Positions 9,280-17,699 of a DNA stretch of 64,000 nt are shown here, piece by piece; position 1 is the first letter of the stretch, and every line of letters starts with the position of its first letter. The DNA comes from Treponema phagedenis. Lineage in GTDB: Bacteria > Spirochaetota > Spirochaetia > Treponematales > Treponemataceae. Position numbers and translations under genes: made by a program. The stretch lies in assembly GCF_008153345.1 (NCBI RefSeq), contig NZ_CP042818.1, positions 620,001 through 684,000 on the forward strand, given 5' to 3'. Below the pieces are notes generated by a model, which was not told the DNA's origin, searched no databases, and was given only the letters and a program-made list of their open reading frames with translations.

Positions 9280-9762
9280 ATGAGACAAGTTGAAGTAAAT
9301 GCATTGGATTATGTTCAAACAATTGCTATCATGCCGACAAAAGACGGAGAACCTTTTAAAACAAGGCTGAACACATTTCAGCACGATAGTTTTTTAGGAG
9401 AACTGCGGAGGCAAGCAAATAATTGTATTATTTTTAATGCGGATTTTGACTCGTTGCAAAATTTTGCTAATGAGTTCGGTTTTGAGCATTTTGTTTTTGG
9501 AAAAAAACTTAACGAAGACGATCTTATCTGGAGGTATTACAAAAAAGATAAGGAAAAATTTAAACACATAATGGAATCATACAGTTTTTGGGAAACTATG
9601 ACAGGCGGCAATCCTACTTATAAAATGAAAAATTTTGCGTTTTCAATTCCTTTTTTTGAAGGCAAAGAAAAAGAGTTGGAAGACGAATTAACTCAAAAGA
9701 TAAAAAAATTTATTTATCCGCTTGCTAAGGCTGCCTATTTGAAAAGCAAAAAAACTGATTAA
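9280..9762 (+). CDS. Hypothetical protein, 160 aa
   Basis: A soluble protein beginning MRQVEVNALDYVQTIAIMP with a good AAGGAG Shine-Dalgarno at 9267-9272, which decides this ATG over one at 9244. It is rich in aromatic and charged residues and has no signal peptide or membrane segment. The C-terminal part is Lys/Glu-rich. I do not recognise the family. It stands alone between the DUF5655 remnant and the convergent etf operon. Confidence 0.6.
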   Translation: MRQVEVNALDYVQTIAIMPTKDGEPFKTRLNTFQHDSFLGELRRQANNCIIFNADFDSLQNFANEFGFEHFVFGKKLNEDDLIWRYYKKDKEKFKHIMESYSFWETMTGGNPTYKMKNFAFSIPFFEGKEKELEDELTQKIKKFIYPLAKAAYLKSKKTD

Positions 9763-9892
9763 ATTTTTTAAAAACAAACCGCAGTTTTTTAATGATCAGG
9801 TTGTAATGCACGTTATAAACTGCATAATCCGAATAGTAAAAAATAATACACAGCATGACCGGAAGTGCTAGGAGCGCATAGTATAGCAAAAA

Positions 9893-9931
9893 ATATAAAA
9901 CGGAACAGCTTAAAAAAATTAAACTGTTCCG
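9893..9931 (-). terminator. Terminator of the acd-etfBA operon
   Basis: CGGAACAG (9901-9908) and CTGTTCCG (9924-9931) form an 8-bp stem with an A+T-rich loop. Read on the minus strand, the stem is followed by a T-rich tract (TTTTATATTTTTT), about 40 bases beyond the etfA stop. This is a typical intrinsic terminator. Confidence 0.75.
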
Positions 9932-9970
9932 TGTATTAAACTAAAGAGCGCATAAGCGCTTTTGGCTAAA

Positions 9971-10978
9971 CTATTTAGAAGCCTTATATTTTTTAATTTC
10001 TTCGGTAAGAATCGGCAAAACCTTATGCAGGTCGCCGACAATGCCTAAGTCCGCAACCGAGAATATCGGAGCAAATTTATCCTTGTTTATTGCAATGATA
10101 AAGTCCGACTCTTCCATACCGGCAAGGTGCTGAATAGCCCCGGATATTCCGCAGGCAAAATAGACATCAGGACGAACTGTTTTTCCGGTTTGTCCAACCT
10201 GTCGGTTATGTGGCATATTGCCGACATCAACCTGAGCTCTTGAAGAGGAAACTTCCGCATTGATTTCTTTTGCCAGGTCTTCCAATACTTTGAAGTTTGC
10301 TTTCGGACCAACGCCTCGACCGCCGGAGACAAGAATATGCGCATCGGCGATGTCGATTTTATGTCCTTCTTCTTTTACTACTTCAAGGATTTCAACCTTT
10401 AATTTTGAATGGTCAATTTCAACAGGGAAGTCAACAATTTCGCCCTTGCGAGATTCATCTTTCGGCAATTTTTTCATAACGCCCGGTCTGACCGTTGACA
10501 TTTGCGGCCGGTGGTCCGGGCTCACAATGGTAGCCATCAAGTTGCCGCCGAATGCGGGACGAGTCATCCAGAACTGTTTGTCTTCGGAAATTTCAAGCTT
10601 GGTGCAGTCAGCGGTAAGCCCTGTCCGCAATCGAGAAGAAACTCGCGGAGCTAAATCTCTTCCTAGGGTAGTTGCCCCAAAAAGAACAATTTCAGGCTTT
10701 TCGGCGGTTATTACCGCATGCAAGGCTTGAGTATATGCTTCGGTGTCATAAAGTTTTAACTCTTTTTTATCAACAACGAAAACCTTATCCGCACCGAATG
10801 CAACCAGTTCCGATGCAAGTCCTTTTATATTTTCTCCTAAAAGAATTGCGGAAACAGCGGTGCCTAAACTTTCCGATAATTCTTTTGCTTTGCCAAGCAA
10901 TTCCAAACCGACATTTTGAAGAACCCCGTCTCTTTGCTCTGCAAAAACGAGAATGCCTTTATAATCATTTATGTTCAT
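9971..10978 (-). CDS. etfA: Electron transfer flavoprotein alpha subunit
   Basis: A 335-residue EtfA/FixB. The C-terminal FAD-binding domain shows the family stretch GISGAIQHLAGM followed by INKDKFAPIF. EtfA and EtfB form the heterodimer that shuttles electrons to or from acyl-CoA dehydrogenase. It starts 15 bp after etfB, with a GAGGAAG Shine-Dalgarno. The linkage to the acyl-CoA dehydrogenase suggests a crotonyl-CoA reducing complex, possibly electron-bifurcating as in clostridia. Bifurcation itself is inference. Confidence 0.95.
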   Translation of the reverse strand: MNINDYKGILVFAEQRDGVLQNVGLELLGKAKELSESLGTAVSAILLGENIKGLASELVAFGADKVFVVDKKELKLYDTEAYTQALHAVITAEKPEIVLFGATTLGRDLAPRVSSRLRTGLTADCTKLEISEDKQFWMTRPAFGGNLMATIVSPDHRPQMSTVRPGVMKKLPKDESRKGEIVDFPVEIDHSKLKVEILEVVKEEGHKIDIADAHILVSGGRGVGPKANFKVLEDLAKEINAEVSSSRAQVDVGNMPHNRQVGQTGKTVRPDVYFACGISGAIQHLAGMEESDFIIAINKDKFAPIFSVADLGIVGDLHKVLPILTEEIKKYKASK

Positions 10979-10993
10979 ATTCTTCCTCCCTCA

Positions 10994-11779
10994 CTAAAAG
11001 ATAAACTTTTCTTTAAGTTTCTCTAAGATAATATTTGCAGCTTCCCGTGCATCAACTTCATGAAGCACACCGGGCTCTTTTACACCTTTTGTAAAAGCGC
11101 GCTTTACCTTTGTAGGGGAGCCGGCAAGACCTATGCAGGCAGGGTCTACATCAATATCATCAAATGACCATACTTCCACTTCGCGATCATAGGTTTCGAT
11201 AATACCTTTTACGCGCATGTATCTCGGCTTATTAGCCTCGGCAAGTACGGTTATAAGAGCGGGAAGAGTTACTTTTAACAGATAGTATCCGTCTTCTACA
11301 GCTCGTTTTATTGTCAAGCTTTTGGAAGATTTATCATAAGCAAGTTCTTTTACATACGATACTTGCGGCAAGCCTAAAAGCTCTGCAATTTCGGGTCCTA
11401 CCTGTGCGGTATCTCCGTCGATTGCCTGTCTTCCGGCGATAACAAGGTCTGCATCAAGTTTTTTTAATGCCGCCGCCAATGTATAAGAGGTCGCAAGCGT
11501 ATCCGCTCCGCCGAATTTTCTGTCGGTGAGCAAAATAGCGCGGTCTGCGCCCATTGCATAGGCTTCGCGTAAAATTGCTTCAGCCTGAGGCGGTCCCATC
11601 GTAATAACGGTTACATGTGCGCCGTAGGCATCTTTTAACTTTAACGCTTCTTCCAATCCGCCCTTATCATCCGGATTCATAATACTGGGAACGCCGTCTC
11701 GAATCAGTGTCCCTTTTACCGGATCAAGCTTAATTTCAGTTGTATCGGGAACTTGCTTTATACAAACTACTATATTCAT
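10994..11779 (-). CDS. etfB: Electron transfer flavoprotein beta subunit
   Basis: A 261-residue EtfB/FixA, beginning MNIVVCIKQVPDTTEIKLDP. It contains the nucleotide-binding GRQAIDGDTAQVGPEIAELL and the family motif VTLPALITVLAEANKPRYM. It starts 18 bp after the acyl-CoA dehydrogenase stop and ends 15 bp before etfA, giving a three-gene acd-etfB-etfA operon on the minus strand. Confidence 0.95.
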   Translation of the reverse strand: MNIVVCIKQVPDTTEIKLDPVKGTLIRDGVPSIMNPDDKGGLEEALKLKDAYGAHVTVITMGPPQAEAILREAYAMGADRAILLTDRKFGGADTLATSYTLAAALKKLDADLVIAGRQAIDGDTAQVGPEIAELLGLPQVSYVKELAYDKSSKSLTIKRAVEDGYYLLKVTLPALITVLAEANKPRYMRVKGIIETYDREVEVWSFDDIDVDPACIGLAGSPTKVKRAFTKGVKEPGVLHEVDAREAANIILEKLKEKFIF

Positions 11780-11797
11780 CTTTATTCCTCCAGCTCC

Positions 11798-12943
11798 TTA
11801 TTTTAAAAGATTTCCTGCGATAACCATTCTTTGTACTTCGGAAGTTCCTTCGTAGATTTCGGTTATCTTTGCATCTCGCATCATTCTTTCAACCGGATAC
11901 TCTCTGGTATAGCCGTATCCGCCGAAGAACTGTACTGCCTTTGTGGTAACTTCCATTGCAGTTTCCGCCGCAAAAAGTTTTGCCCGTGCAGCATCCACCG
12001 AGTACGGCAGCCCGTTAGACTCTGCCCAAGCGGCTTTATATACCAAAAGACGAGCAGCTTCTACCTTAACTTCAAGATTAGCAAGCTGGAATTGTGTATT
12101 CTGGAAAGCGGAAATAGGTCTACCGAACTGTTTTCGCTCCTTGACATACTTCACGGTTTCGTCCAAAGCCCCTTGTGCCAAACCGAGCGCCTGTGAAGCA
12201 ATTCCGATTCTTCCGCCGTCAAGGGTCATCATCGCAATCTTAAATCCTTTGTTTACATCTCCCAAGAGATTATCTTTCGGAATTCTTGCATTTTCAAAAA
12301 TCAGCTCGCAGGTAGCGGAGCCCTTAATACCAAGCTTCTTTTCTTTTTTACCGACTGAAAAGCCGGGCGTTGTCGATTCAACAATAAAGGCGGAAATACC
12401 TTTTACGCCTTTTGATTTATCGGTCATAGCAAAAATAATGTACACATTTGCATAACCTGCATTGGTGATAAATATTTTAGATCCGTTCAGCACCCATTCA
12501 TTGGTTGCCTCATCCAAAACTGCGGTGGTTTGCTGTCCGGCAGCATCAGTACCGGCATTCGGTTCGGTAAGCCCGAAAGCGCCAATCCATTCTCCACTGG
12601 CAAGCTTCGGAAGATACTTTTCTTTTTGTGCATCCGTGCCGAATTTCAAAATAGGCCATGTTCCCAACGAGGTATGGGCGGACACCACAACGCCGGTTGA
12701 ACCGCAAGCTTTTGAAAGCTCTTCAACAGCCATCGCATACATTAAATTATCCCCGCCGGCTCCGCCGTACTCTTTTGGGATGGGGATACCCATGATACCG
12801 ATTTCCGCCATTTTTTTTACTGTTTCACTGGGGAATCGCTCTTCTTCGTCAATTTCTTCGGCGAGCGGTTTCACTTCTTTTTCGACAAACTCACGAATCA
12901 TTTGCCTAAAAAGTTCATGTGTTTTAGGTACATTAAATTCCAT
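11798..12943 (-). CDS. Short-chain acyl-CoA dehydrogenase (butyryl-CoA type)
   Basis: A 381-residue flavoenzyme with all acyl-CoA dehydrogenase hallmarks: GAFGLTEPNAGTDA, YIIFAMTD, KEKKLGIKGS, and a C-terminal YEGTSEVQRMVIAGNLLK carrying the catalytic-base Glu of the short-chain type. It heads the operon with etfBA. In anaerobes this trio reduces crotonyl-CoA to butyryl-CoA at the end of amino-acid or acetyl-CoA fermentation. A GGAAGG Shine-Dalgarno precedes the ATG at 12943. The precise chain-length specificity cannot be read from sequence alone. Confidence 0.93.
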   Translation of the reverse strand: MEFNVPKTHELFRQMIREFVEKEVKPLAEEIDEEERFPSETVKKMAEIGIMGIPIPKEYGGAGGDNLMYAMAVEELSKACGSTGVVVSAHTSLGTWPILKFGTDAQKEKYLPKLASGEWIGAFGLTEPNAGTDAAGQQTTAVLDEATNEWVLNGSKIFITNAGYANVYIIFAMTDKSKGVKGISAFIVESTTPGFSVGKKEKKLGIKGSATCELIFENARIPKDNLLGDVNKGFKIAMMTLDGGRIGIASQALGLAQGALDETVKYVKERKQFGRPISAFQNTQFQLANLEVKVEAARLLVYKAAWAESNGLPYSVDAARAKLFAAETAMEVTTKAVQFFGGYGYTREYPVERMMRDAKITEIYEGTSEVQRMVIAGNLLK

Positions 12944-13314
12944 TGTTTTCCTTCCTCTCCTATGGATTAGTTTTCAAAACTTTCTTACATCATTTATCAA
13001 TTTAGCCGCATGTTTTATAGTATTGCATACTAATAAAACACGCATCTACTAAATTCCTTATTTTTGCTATTTAATCTTATTATAATTCAGATAAAATAAT
13101 AGAACAAAAATACTTTTTCTCCTTAAAATACTTAAAAAGTTTATTTCCCGCAGGTAAATATTAAGGTAATTATATATCAATTATTATCCCCCGTCAATCG
13201 CTGTAATCATTTAAATTAAAAGAAACACGTCTTTTTCGGAAAATAAAATAAATTTACGATAGCGTTTATTATATACTATTATATAAAATAACGAAAGCCT
13301 GCGGAGTCAGATAG

Positions 13315-13548
13315 TACGACAAGAGCATGAAGAATATCCTAAAGTGCGGATATATTTATTCCGATACTAATGTCTCGTAAATTGTAATAAGGCACATAAA
13401 ATCTAAATTTGGTAAATATCTTACTTAGATTTTTCTATATTGCGATAAATTTTAAAGACAATCATGTCGAAAACCGCTGCAAACTATTCTAAATTGAATT
13501 GAATCGGTGCCTAAATTACAAAAATAAGTTTTTCATGCTCTTGTCCTG
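13315..13548. mobile_element. MITE with 9-bp target duplication, copy 2
   Basis: A 234-bp non-autonomous element bracketed by the direct repeat GTCAGATAG (13306-13314 and 13549-13557), a clean target-site duplication. Its ends read ACGACAAGAGCATGAAG and CTTTTTCATGCTC then TTGTCCTG, an imperfect terminal inverted repeat like that of the ISAs1-type remnant at 19514-20502. The interior matches the copy at 634-862 in opposite orientation. It encodes nothing convincing. The rest of 12944-13314 is A+T-rich upstream sequence of the acyl-CoA dehydrogenase. Confidence 0.8.
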
Positions 13549-13693
13549 GTCAGATAGCCGGTGCGTATTATGCCTGGCAATTTAAAAACCGATATAAGTT
13601 TTTGATATCTTTAATTGGTTTTTTAATTCAGCTAAATATGTACTGACTGTTGATACCCCGATTTTTATAACAGGAAGTTAATTACAAAACTCG

Positions 13694-13742
13694 AGGTCAA
13701 GATATTTTTGCAACATTTTTCTAAGCAAAAATATCTTGACCT
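13694..13742. repeat. Perfect 18-bp hairpin flanking structured repeat
   Basis: AGGTCAAGATATTTTTGC (13694-13711) is exactly complementary to 13725-13742 around a 13-base loop. It abuts the GCGTTAGGC start of the 192-bp structured element. A hairpin of unrelated sequence occupies the same position before copy 3 at 40351. There is no T tract. Confidence 0.6.
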
Positions 13743-13934
13743 GCGTTAGGCATACGGAGGGCGGCGAAGCGCTTTTTCAAAAGCGCGAAGCCGGATCCTT
13801 TTTGCGCGCCTAACATAGCGCAAAAAGAGCCGAAACGATAGTGAAGCCCGTAGTACGCCGGCGGTTTGGAAGTATTCAACTCCGACAAGGAAAAAATAAG
13901 TCGGATAAGAGAAAAGCTCCAAACCGCAACGCCC
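13743..13934. repeat. 192-bp structured repeat, copy 1
   Basis: Begins GCGTTAGGC and ends GCAACGCCC, so the termini can pair. A G+C-rich core of about 110 bp is nearly identical in copies 2 and 3, with hairpins around GAAGCGCTTTTTCAAAAGCG and a TTTTTGCGCG/CGCAAAAA pairing. It is followed by a variable hairpin bounded by GGTTTGGA and TCCAAACC. The base composition differs from the A+T-rich flanks. The recurring open frames in it are most likely incidental. Confidence 0.7.
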
Positions 13935-14051
13935 ATACATGTATGATTTTTATTCTTTGTACGTACGCTTCCGGTGAAGGTAAAATTTCCTCTTTACAGA
14001 GTTTTAATTAGGGAGTATAGTAAGCCTTTATTAGAAGGGGTGCTAACGAAT

Positions 14052-15257
14052 ATGGAAAAGCCACGAATTGTAGTTTTAGGCGCCGGATATGCAGGAATGA
14101 GAACAGTCAAATGCTTGCAAGACAGACGCCTGAATATGGAGATTATTCTCGTTGATAAAAACGACTATCACTATGAAGCTACATGTATTCATGAAGTAGC
14201 AGCGGGCGATAAAACCGCTGAGCAAATATCGTATAAGATTGCCGATGTAATTAATCCGAAAAGCGTAACGTTTATTCAAGATACCGTTGTTTCAATTTCC
14301 GCAAACACAAAATCGGTTGTGTTAGAAAATAATGAGCCGCTCACGTATGACTATTTGGTAGTTGCACTCGGTTTTGAATCCGAAACATTTGGGATTGAAG
14401 GGGTCAAAGAACACACCTTGGAGTTGGTCAATTTAAAAACCGCGGAAAGAATCCGCCAGCATCTTGAAGAGCGGTTTAACAGATATGTACTTACAAAAGA
14501 TGATAATGATTTACATATTATCGTATGTGGCGCTGGTTTTACCAGTATCGAATTTGTCGGTGCGTTGCTTGATACAATCCCGGAGTACAGCAGGCAATAT
14601 GATTTTCCGCAAGAACGCGTACAAATTACCTGTGTGGAAGCATTGCCGAATCTGTTGCCGATGTTTCATAAAAGATTGATTGATTACGCCATCAAGTATT
14701 TGCGCTCGAAGAATGTAACGATCCTTTTGGACGCTCCAATCAGCAAGGTTAACGAAAACGAAGTGCAGTATAAGCGAGGAACCAGAAATGATTCATTGCG
14801 TGCAAATACCATTGTTTGGACAACAGGTGTGCGCGGTAGTAGTATAATCGGTAATTCCGGATTTCTTGAAAAACGGGGAAGAGTTTCAATAACTGATTTT
14901 CTTACACATCCCGAGCATGAAGAAATCTTTTTTTTAGGAGATGTTGCCGCTTTTATCAATATGGCAACAAACAGACCGTTTCCAACAACCGCACAAATTG
15001 CTATTGCCATGGGTGAATCGGCTGCTGCCAATATTGCAAATAAAATCAGGGGAAGATCTTTAAAACCTTTTATATTCCGCTCTAAAGGAAGTGTTTGTTC
15101 AATAGGTAACACCGTCGCTTTCGGAGAGGTTTTCGGGATAAATATAAAAGGCTACATTGCTTCCGCGATGAAAAAAATGATTGCAAACATTTCTTTGTTT
15201 AAAACAGGCGGTTTAAAAATACTGTTCCAAAAAGGAAGATTTGATTTGTGGCGTTAA
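14052..15257 (+). CDS. Type II NADH dehydrogenase-like FAD oxidoreductase
   Basis: A 401-residue pyridine-nucleotide disulphide oxidoreductase-fold protein. FAD-binding GAGYAG is at residues 10-15, the second dinucleotide site (CGAGFTSIEFVG) lies near 162, and the FLGDVAAF flavin motif is near 300. This pattern fits NDH-2, which oxidises NADH at the inner face of the membrane. The ATG at 14052 is preferred to one 78 bases upstream because it abuts the FAD motif and follows an AGAAGGGG Shine-Dalgarno. In an anaerobe it may serve oxygen detoxification or redox balance. A strong terminator follows. Confidence 0.85.
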   Translation: MEKPRIVVLGAGYAGMRTVKCLQDRRLNMEIILVDKNDYHYEATCIHEVAAGDKTAEQISYKIADVINPKSVTFIQDTVVSISANTKSVVLENNEPLTYDYLVVALGFESETFGIEGVKEHTLELVNLKTAERIRQHLEERFNRYVLTKDDNDLHIIVCGAGFTSIEFVGALLDTIPEYSRQYDFPQERVQITCVEALPNLLPMFHKRLIDYAIKYLRSKNVTILLDAPISKVNENEVQYKRGTRNDSLRANTIVWTTGVRGSSIIGNSGFLEKRGRVSITDFLTHPEHEEIFFLGDVAAFINMATNRPFPTTAQIAIAMGESAAANIANKIRGRSLKPFIFRSKGSVCSIGNTVAFGEVFGINIKGYIASAMKKMIANISLFKTGGLKILFQKGRFDLWR

Positions 15258-15301
15258 TATAAAAATTTGCAAAAGAGCTTATCTTTTTACTCCTTGCCGT
15301 T

Positions 15302-15333
15302 ACCCCGCCTCCGCACGTTGCAGGCGGGGTTTT
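15302..15333 (+). terminator. Intrinsic terminator
   Basis: ACCCCGCCT (15302-15310) pairs perfectly with AGGCGGGGT (15322-15330) and is followed by a short T run. It terminates the NADH dehydrogenase gene 45 bases upstream. Confidence 0.85.
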
Positions 15334-15611
15334 GCCTATCTTCATACGCTCTTACTATTACTAAGGCAGCCTAAATGGGAAATTTATGTGATAGGTTGCT
15401 TCTTGTTTTATAGCGCATAAAAACTGTTTCATTTTAACACAGTAAATTGTATTATTTTTACACATCGTGTTAAATTTTCCGCAATAAATCTCAACAGCCA
15501 GATAAATACTATATAAAGCAAACGACTCTTTTTTAAGTCATTGAATATCAAGTACTTAGCTGTTTGAATAAAACCATTTATTTTGGCATGATATTTGCTT
15601 TTATTATAGTG

Positions 15612-15652
15612 AGTGCTGATAAAAATCAGTACTTCAAAGTTCAAAAACTTTG
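15612..15652 (+). promoter_or_regulatory. Candidate operator upstream of hsp20
   Basis: Two inverted repeats lie 34-74 bases before the hsp20 start codon. AGTGCTGAT (15612-15620) faces ATCAGTACT (15625-15633) across AAAA, with one mismatch. CAAAGT (15635-15640) faces ACTTTG (15647-15652). The first contains GAGTGCT (from 15611), resembling a CIRCE/HrcA half-site without matching the whole consensus. A heat-shock regulator site is inferred from position. Confidence 0.4.
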
Positions 15653-15685
15653 ACATAAACAAATACTTTTATATGGAGGGACAAA

Positions 15686-16135
15686 ATGAAAAACTTAACT
15701 CTTTTCAATCCGTCATTTACGGATTCTTTATTCGATGCTTTTGATAAGGGGATTGGAAACGTAGGGGTGTTCGCGCCACTTTCAAACAATCCCATGCCGA
15801 ATGTCGACGTGCGCGAAACAGAAAAAGCCTATGTTATGGAGATCGATCTTCCCGGTTATACCGAAAAAGATGTTGACCTCAATTTGAAGGACAGAACGTT
15901 AACCATCTCCTCGGCTAAAAATGACGAGAAAGAGGAAAAAAAGCAAGAGGGCGGCTCGGAGTATATTATCCGTGAAAGAAGCTCGCATCATTTCAGCAGA
16001 CGCTTTACTTTACCGGAAGATATCGACACCGAAAATGTTGAGGCATCGTTTAAAAACGGTGTTTTGACCATCGATATTCCTCGAAAAAAGGAAGCGCAGC
16101 CGCGGCAAATAACAATAAAACCGCATAACGCATAA
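15686..16135 (+). CDS. Hsp20/alpha-crystallin small heat-shock protein
   Basis: A 149-residue ATP-independent holdase. The alpha-crystallin domain spans about residues 38-140 and includes MEIDLPGYTEKDVDLNLKD near the start and FKNGVLTIDIP, the GVLT signature, near 128-132. A GGAGGG Shine-Dalgarno at 15675-15680 sets the start. It is monocistronic, with a strong bidirectional terminator downstream and possible operators upstream. Confidence 0.93.
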   Translation: MKNLTLFNPSFTDSLFDAFDKGIGNVGVFAPLSNNPMPNVDVRETEKAYVMEIDLPGYTEKDVDLNLKDRTLTISSAKNDEKEEKKQEGGSEYIIRERSSHHFSRRFTLPEDIDTENVEASFKNGVLTIDIPRKKEAQPRQITIKPHNA

Positions 16136-16181
16136 AAATCGCGTAAAGCAAAGGCTGTTTTATAAATTACGGAATCGCAAA

Positions 16182-16217
16182 AAAAAGCTTAACCTTTTTG
16201 AAAAGGTTAAGCTTTTT
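16182..16217. terminator. Bidirectional terminator between convergent genes
   Basis: AAAAAGCTTAACCTTTT (16182-16198) pairs perfectly with 16201-16217 around a tight loop, with A and T runs on either side. It can terminate both hsp20 (plus) and the nucleotidyltransferase gene (minus, ending at 16236). Confidence 0.85.
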
Positions 16218-16235
16218 GTATTACAGGACAAGAAA

Positions 16236-17153
16236 TTATTTCCAAAGATATTCAGGATAATAATTCTCATTGATTTTTTTTGTGATTTCTCCTCTGACAA
16301 TATCTCTATCTTCGGGATATGTCATGCCGAACCAACGCTCAGTGGTGGTATAGCATTTAATACTTCCCACTCCCGCATGAACCATTTCGCCAACCGCATT
16401 CGGTAAAAGGCACTCAGCTTTTTCACTTGCAGCTTGTTTGTAGATAAAATCTTTAAAATAACCATCCAAGTATTCAAAAATTTTCGGAGTAAATCCAAAA
16501 AAATTCATAGACACTGTTTCTTTACCGGTGAGGACGGTTATCCCTCCGTCAATTTCCGAAATAATCTCCTCTTTTGCCCCTTCGGTTCTGTATGAAATTT
16601 TAGTATTTTCCCGCATGGAGACAAGATGCCCGTTCACCACATTGCATACGCCTCGAGAAACGGAGCCCGAGCGGCTCATAGTATTTTCAAGCACATATCC
16701 GACCATTGCATGTTGGGATGAATCATTTTCAAGCGTGGATAGATGTGTTGCGATTGTTTGATACGCTGCACGTCCGTAATAGTCATCCGCATTAATAACC
16801 GCAAAAGGCTCGCTAATAGCATCTTTTCCGCAAAGCAATGCGTGTACTGTTCCCCACGGTTTTTTTCTGTTTGCCGCCTCTGAAAACTGCTGCGGTGTCA
16901 AAAGAGAGTCCAATGATTGAAAAACATATTGTGCATTGCAATTTCGGGCAATTCGGTTAAAAAAACGCTCTCGAAAATCCTTTTCTATATCTTTTCGAAT
17001 AACGAAAACAACCTTTCCGAAACCGCTTTTCATTGCATCGAAAACAGCATAATCTAAAAGCGTTTCATCATGAATCCCGACCGCTTCTATTTGCTTTACT
17101 CCGCCGTAACGACTTCCCATCCCAGCAGCCATAACTAAAAGTGTAGGTTTCAT
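16236..17153 (-). CDS. NDP-sugar nucleotidyltransferase
   Basis: A 305-residue GT-A fold nucleotidyltransferase. The N-terminal nucleotide loop MAAGMGSRYGGVKQ (residues 8-21) carries the G-x-G-x-R signature, and INADDYYG near residue 119 supplies the metal-binding Asp. Such enzymes activate sugar-1-phosphates for cell-surface polysaccharides. The substrate cannot be read from the sequence. It is not in an operon with galE but lies close to it on the same strand. Confidence 0.8.
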   Translation of the reverse strand: MKPTLLVMAAGMGSRYGGVKQIEAVGIHDETLLDYAVFDAMKSGFGKVVFVIRKDIEKDFRERFFNRIARNCNAQYVFQSLDSLLTPQQFSEAANRKKPWGTVHALLCGKDAISEPFAVINADDYYGRAAYQTIATHLSTLENDSSQHAMVGYVLENTMSRSGSVSRGVCNVVNGHLVSMRENTKISYRTEGAKEEIISEIDGGITVLTGKETVSMNFFGFTPKIFEYLDGYFKDFIYKQAASEKAECLLPNAVGEMVHAGVGSIKCYTTTERWFGMTYPEDRDIVRGEITKKINENYYPEYLWK

Positions 17154-17282
17154 ACATTCTCCTTGTTCTCATAAAATTAATACATACCATGAAAAAGTTT
17201 ATATCTCAAGCCGGTAAAGATTTATTAGTTATTATCGGCAATAATAGCATATTTTATTATTTTTGTCATTATAAAACTTCAA

Positions 17283-17336
17283 GCTCGCAGGACAAGAGCA
17301 TGAAGAATAAGTTGGCGTAAATTTGCGAGTCCTGCG
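17283..17336. repeat. Hairpin with ISAs1-like terminal sequence
   Basis: CTCGCAGGAC (17283-17292) faces GTCCTGCG (17328-17335). The left arm continues AAGAGCATGAAGAAT, which matches the ends of the MITE copies. It may be a solo end or a collapsed MITE. Confidence 0.4.
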
Positions 17337-17454
17337 GTTTGTTTTTGAAAACATTGTCGGCAAGAAAAGCTTAGTGTAGCCTCGCTCTATAATTACGTTG
17401 TTGTTGTACTAATCAGGCAGTAACAATGTCGCTATGCGGATTTAAGCATTCCTA

Positions 17455-17625
17455 TGGTAAGTTTGCTCACCCTTGCTCAATTCAAAACGATGTTTTAAAG
17501 CATCAACACAAAATTGTAAAATTGAAGCTTTAAAACTCGTTGGCGAAGTTACAGTAAATTTTCAAAACTTCGGCCTATGGTAAACTACTCGCCGTTGCGC
17601 CGTGTCAAGCTCCTTTTTATATAAA
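17455..17625. repeat. Dispersed repeat, copy C, carrying hairpin modules
   Basis: A reverse-oriented mosaic. A partial CTATGGTAAGTTTGCTCACC lies at the left and a complete GTTGCGCCGTGTCAAGCTC half near 17602-17620. Between them sits a GATGTTTTAAAGC/GCTTTAAAAC hairpin module like those at 44.1 and 46.8 kb. With the hairpin at 17283 it accounts for most of the gene-free stretch 17154-17699. Confidence 0.6.
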
Positions 17626-17699
17626 ATCTATCAAAAGCGAGTCGAGGTATCAAAAAACTGTATACTCAATGTGAAGCAAAAATTTCGGCGGTAAAGCCC

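Noticed and set aside
13743-13816. GTTAGGC and GCCTAAC in the 192-bp repeat as an attC site
   Set aside because: The boxes are in the wrong order (GTTRRRY before RYYYAAC), and the second box is not conserved in copies 2 and 3.
13721-13940. Open frames encoding FGSFCAMLGAQKGSGFALL-like peptides, also at 23039-23296 and 40236-40496
   Set aside because: They recur only because the 192-bp repeat recurs; starts and ends fall in unrelated flanks, there are no ribosome-binding sites, and the DNA is dominated by inverted repeats.
16224-16240. CAGGACAAGAAATTATT as another ISAs1-type end
   Set aside because: Only the first ten bases match and there is no element or partner end next to it; probably chance.
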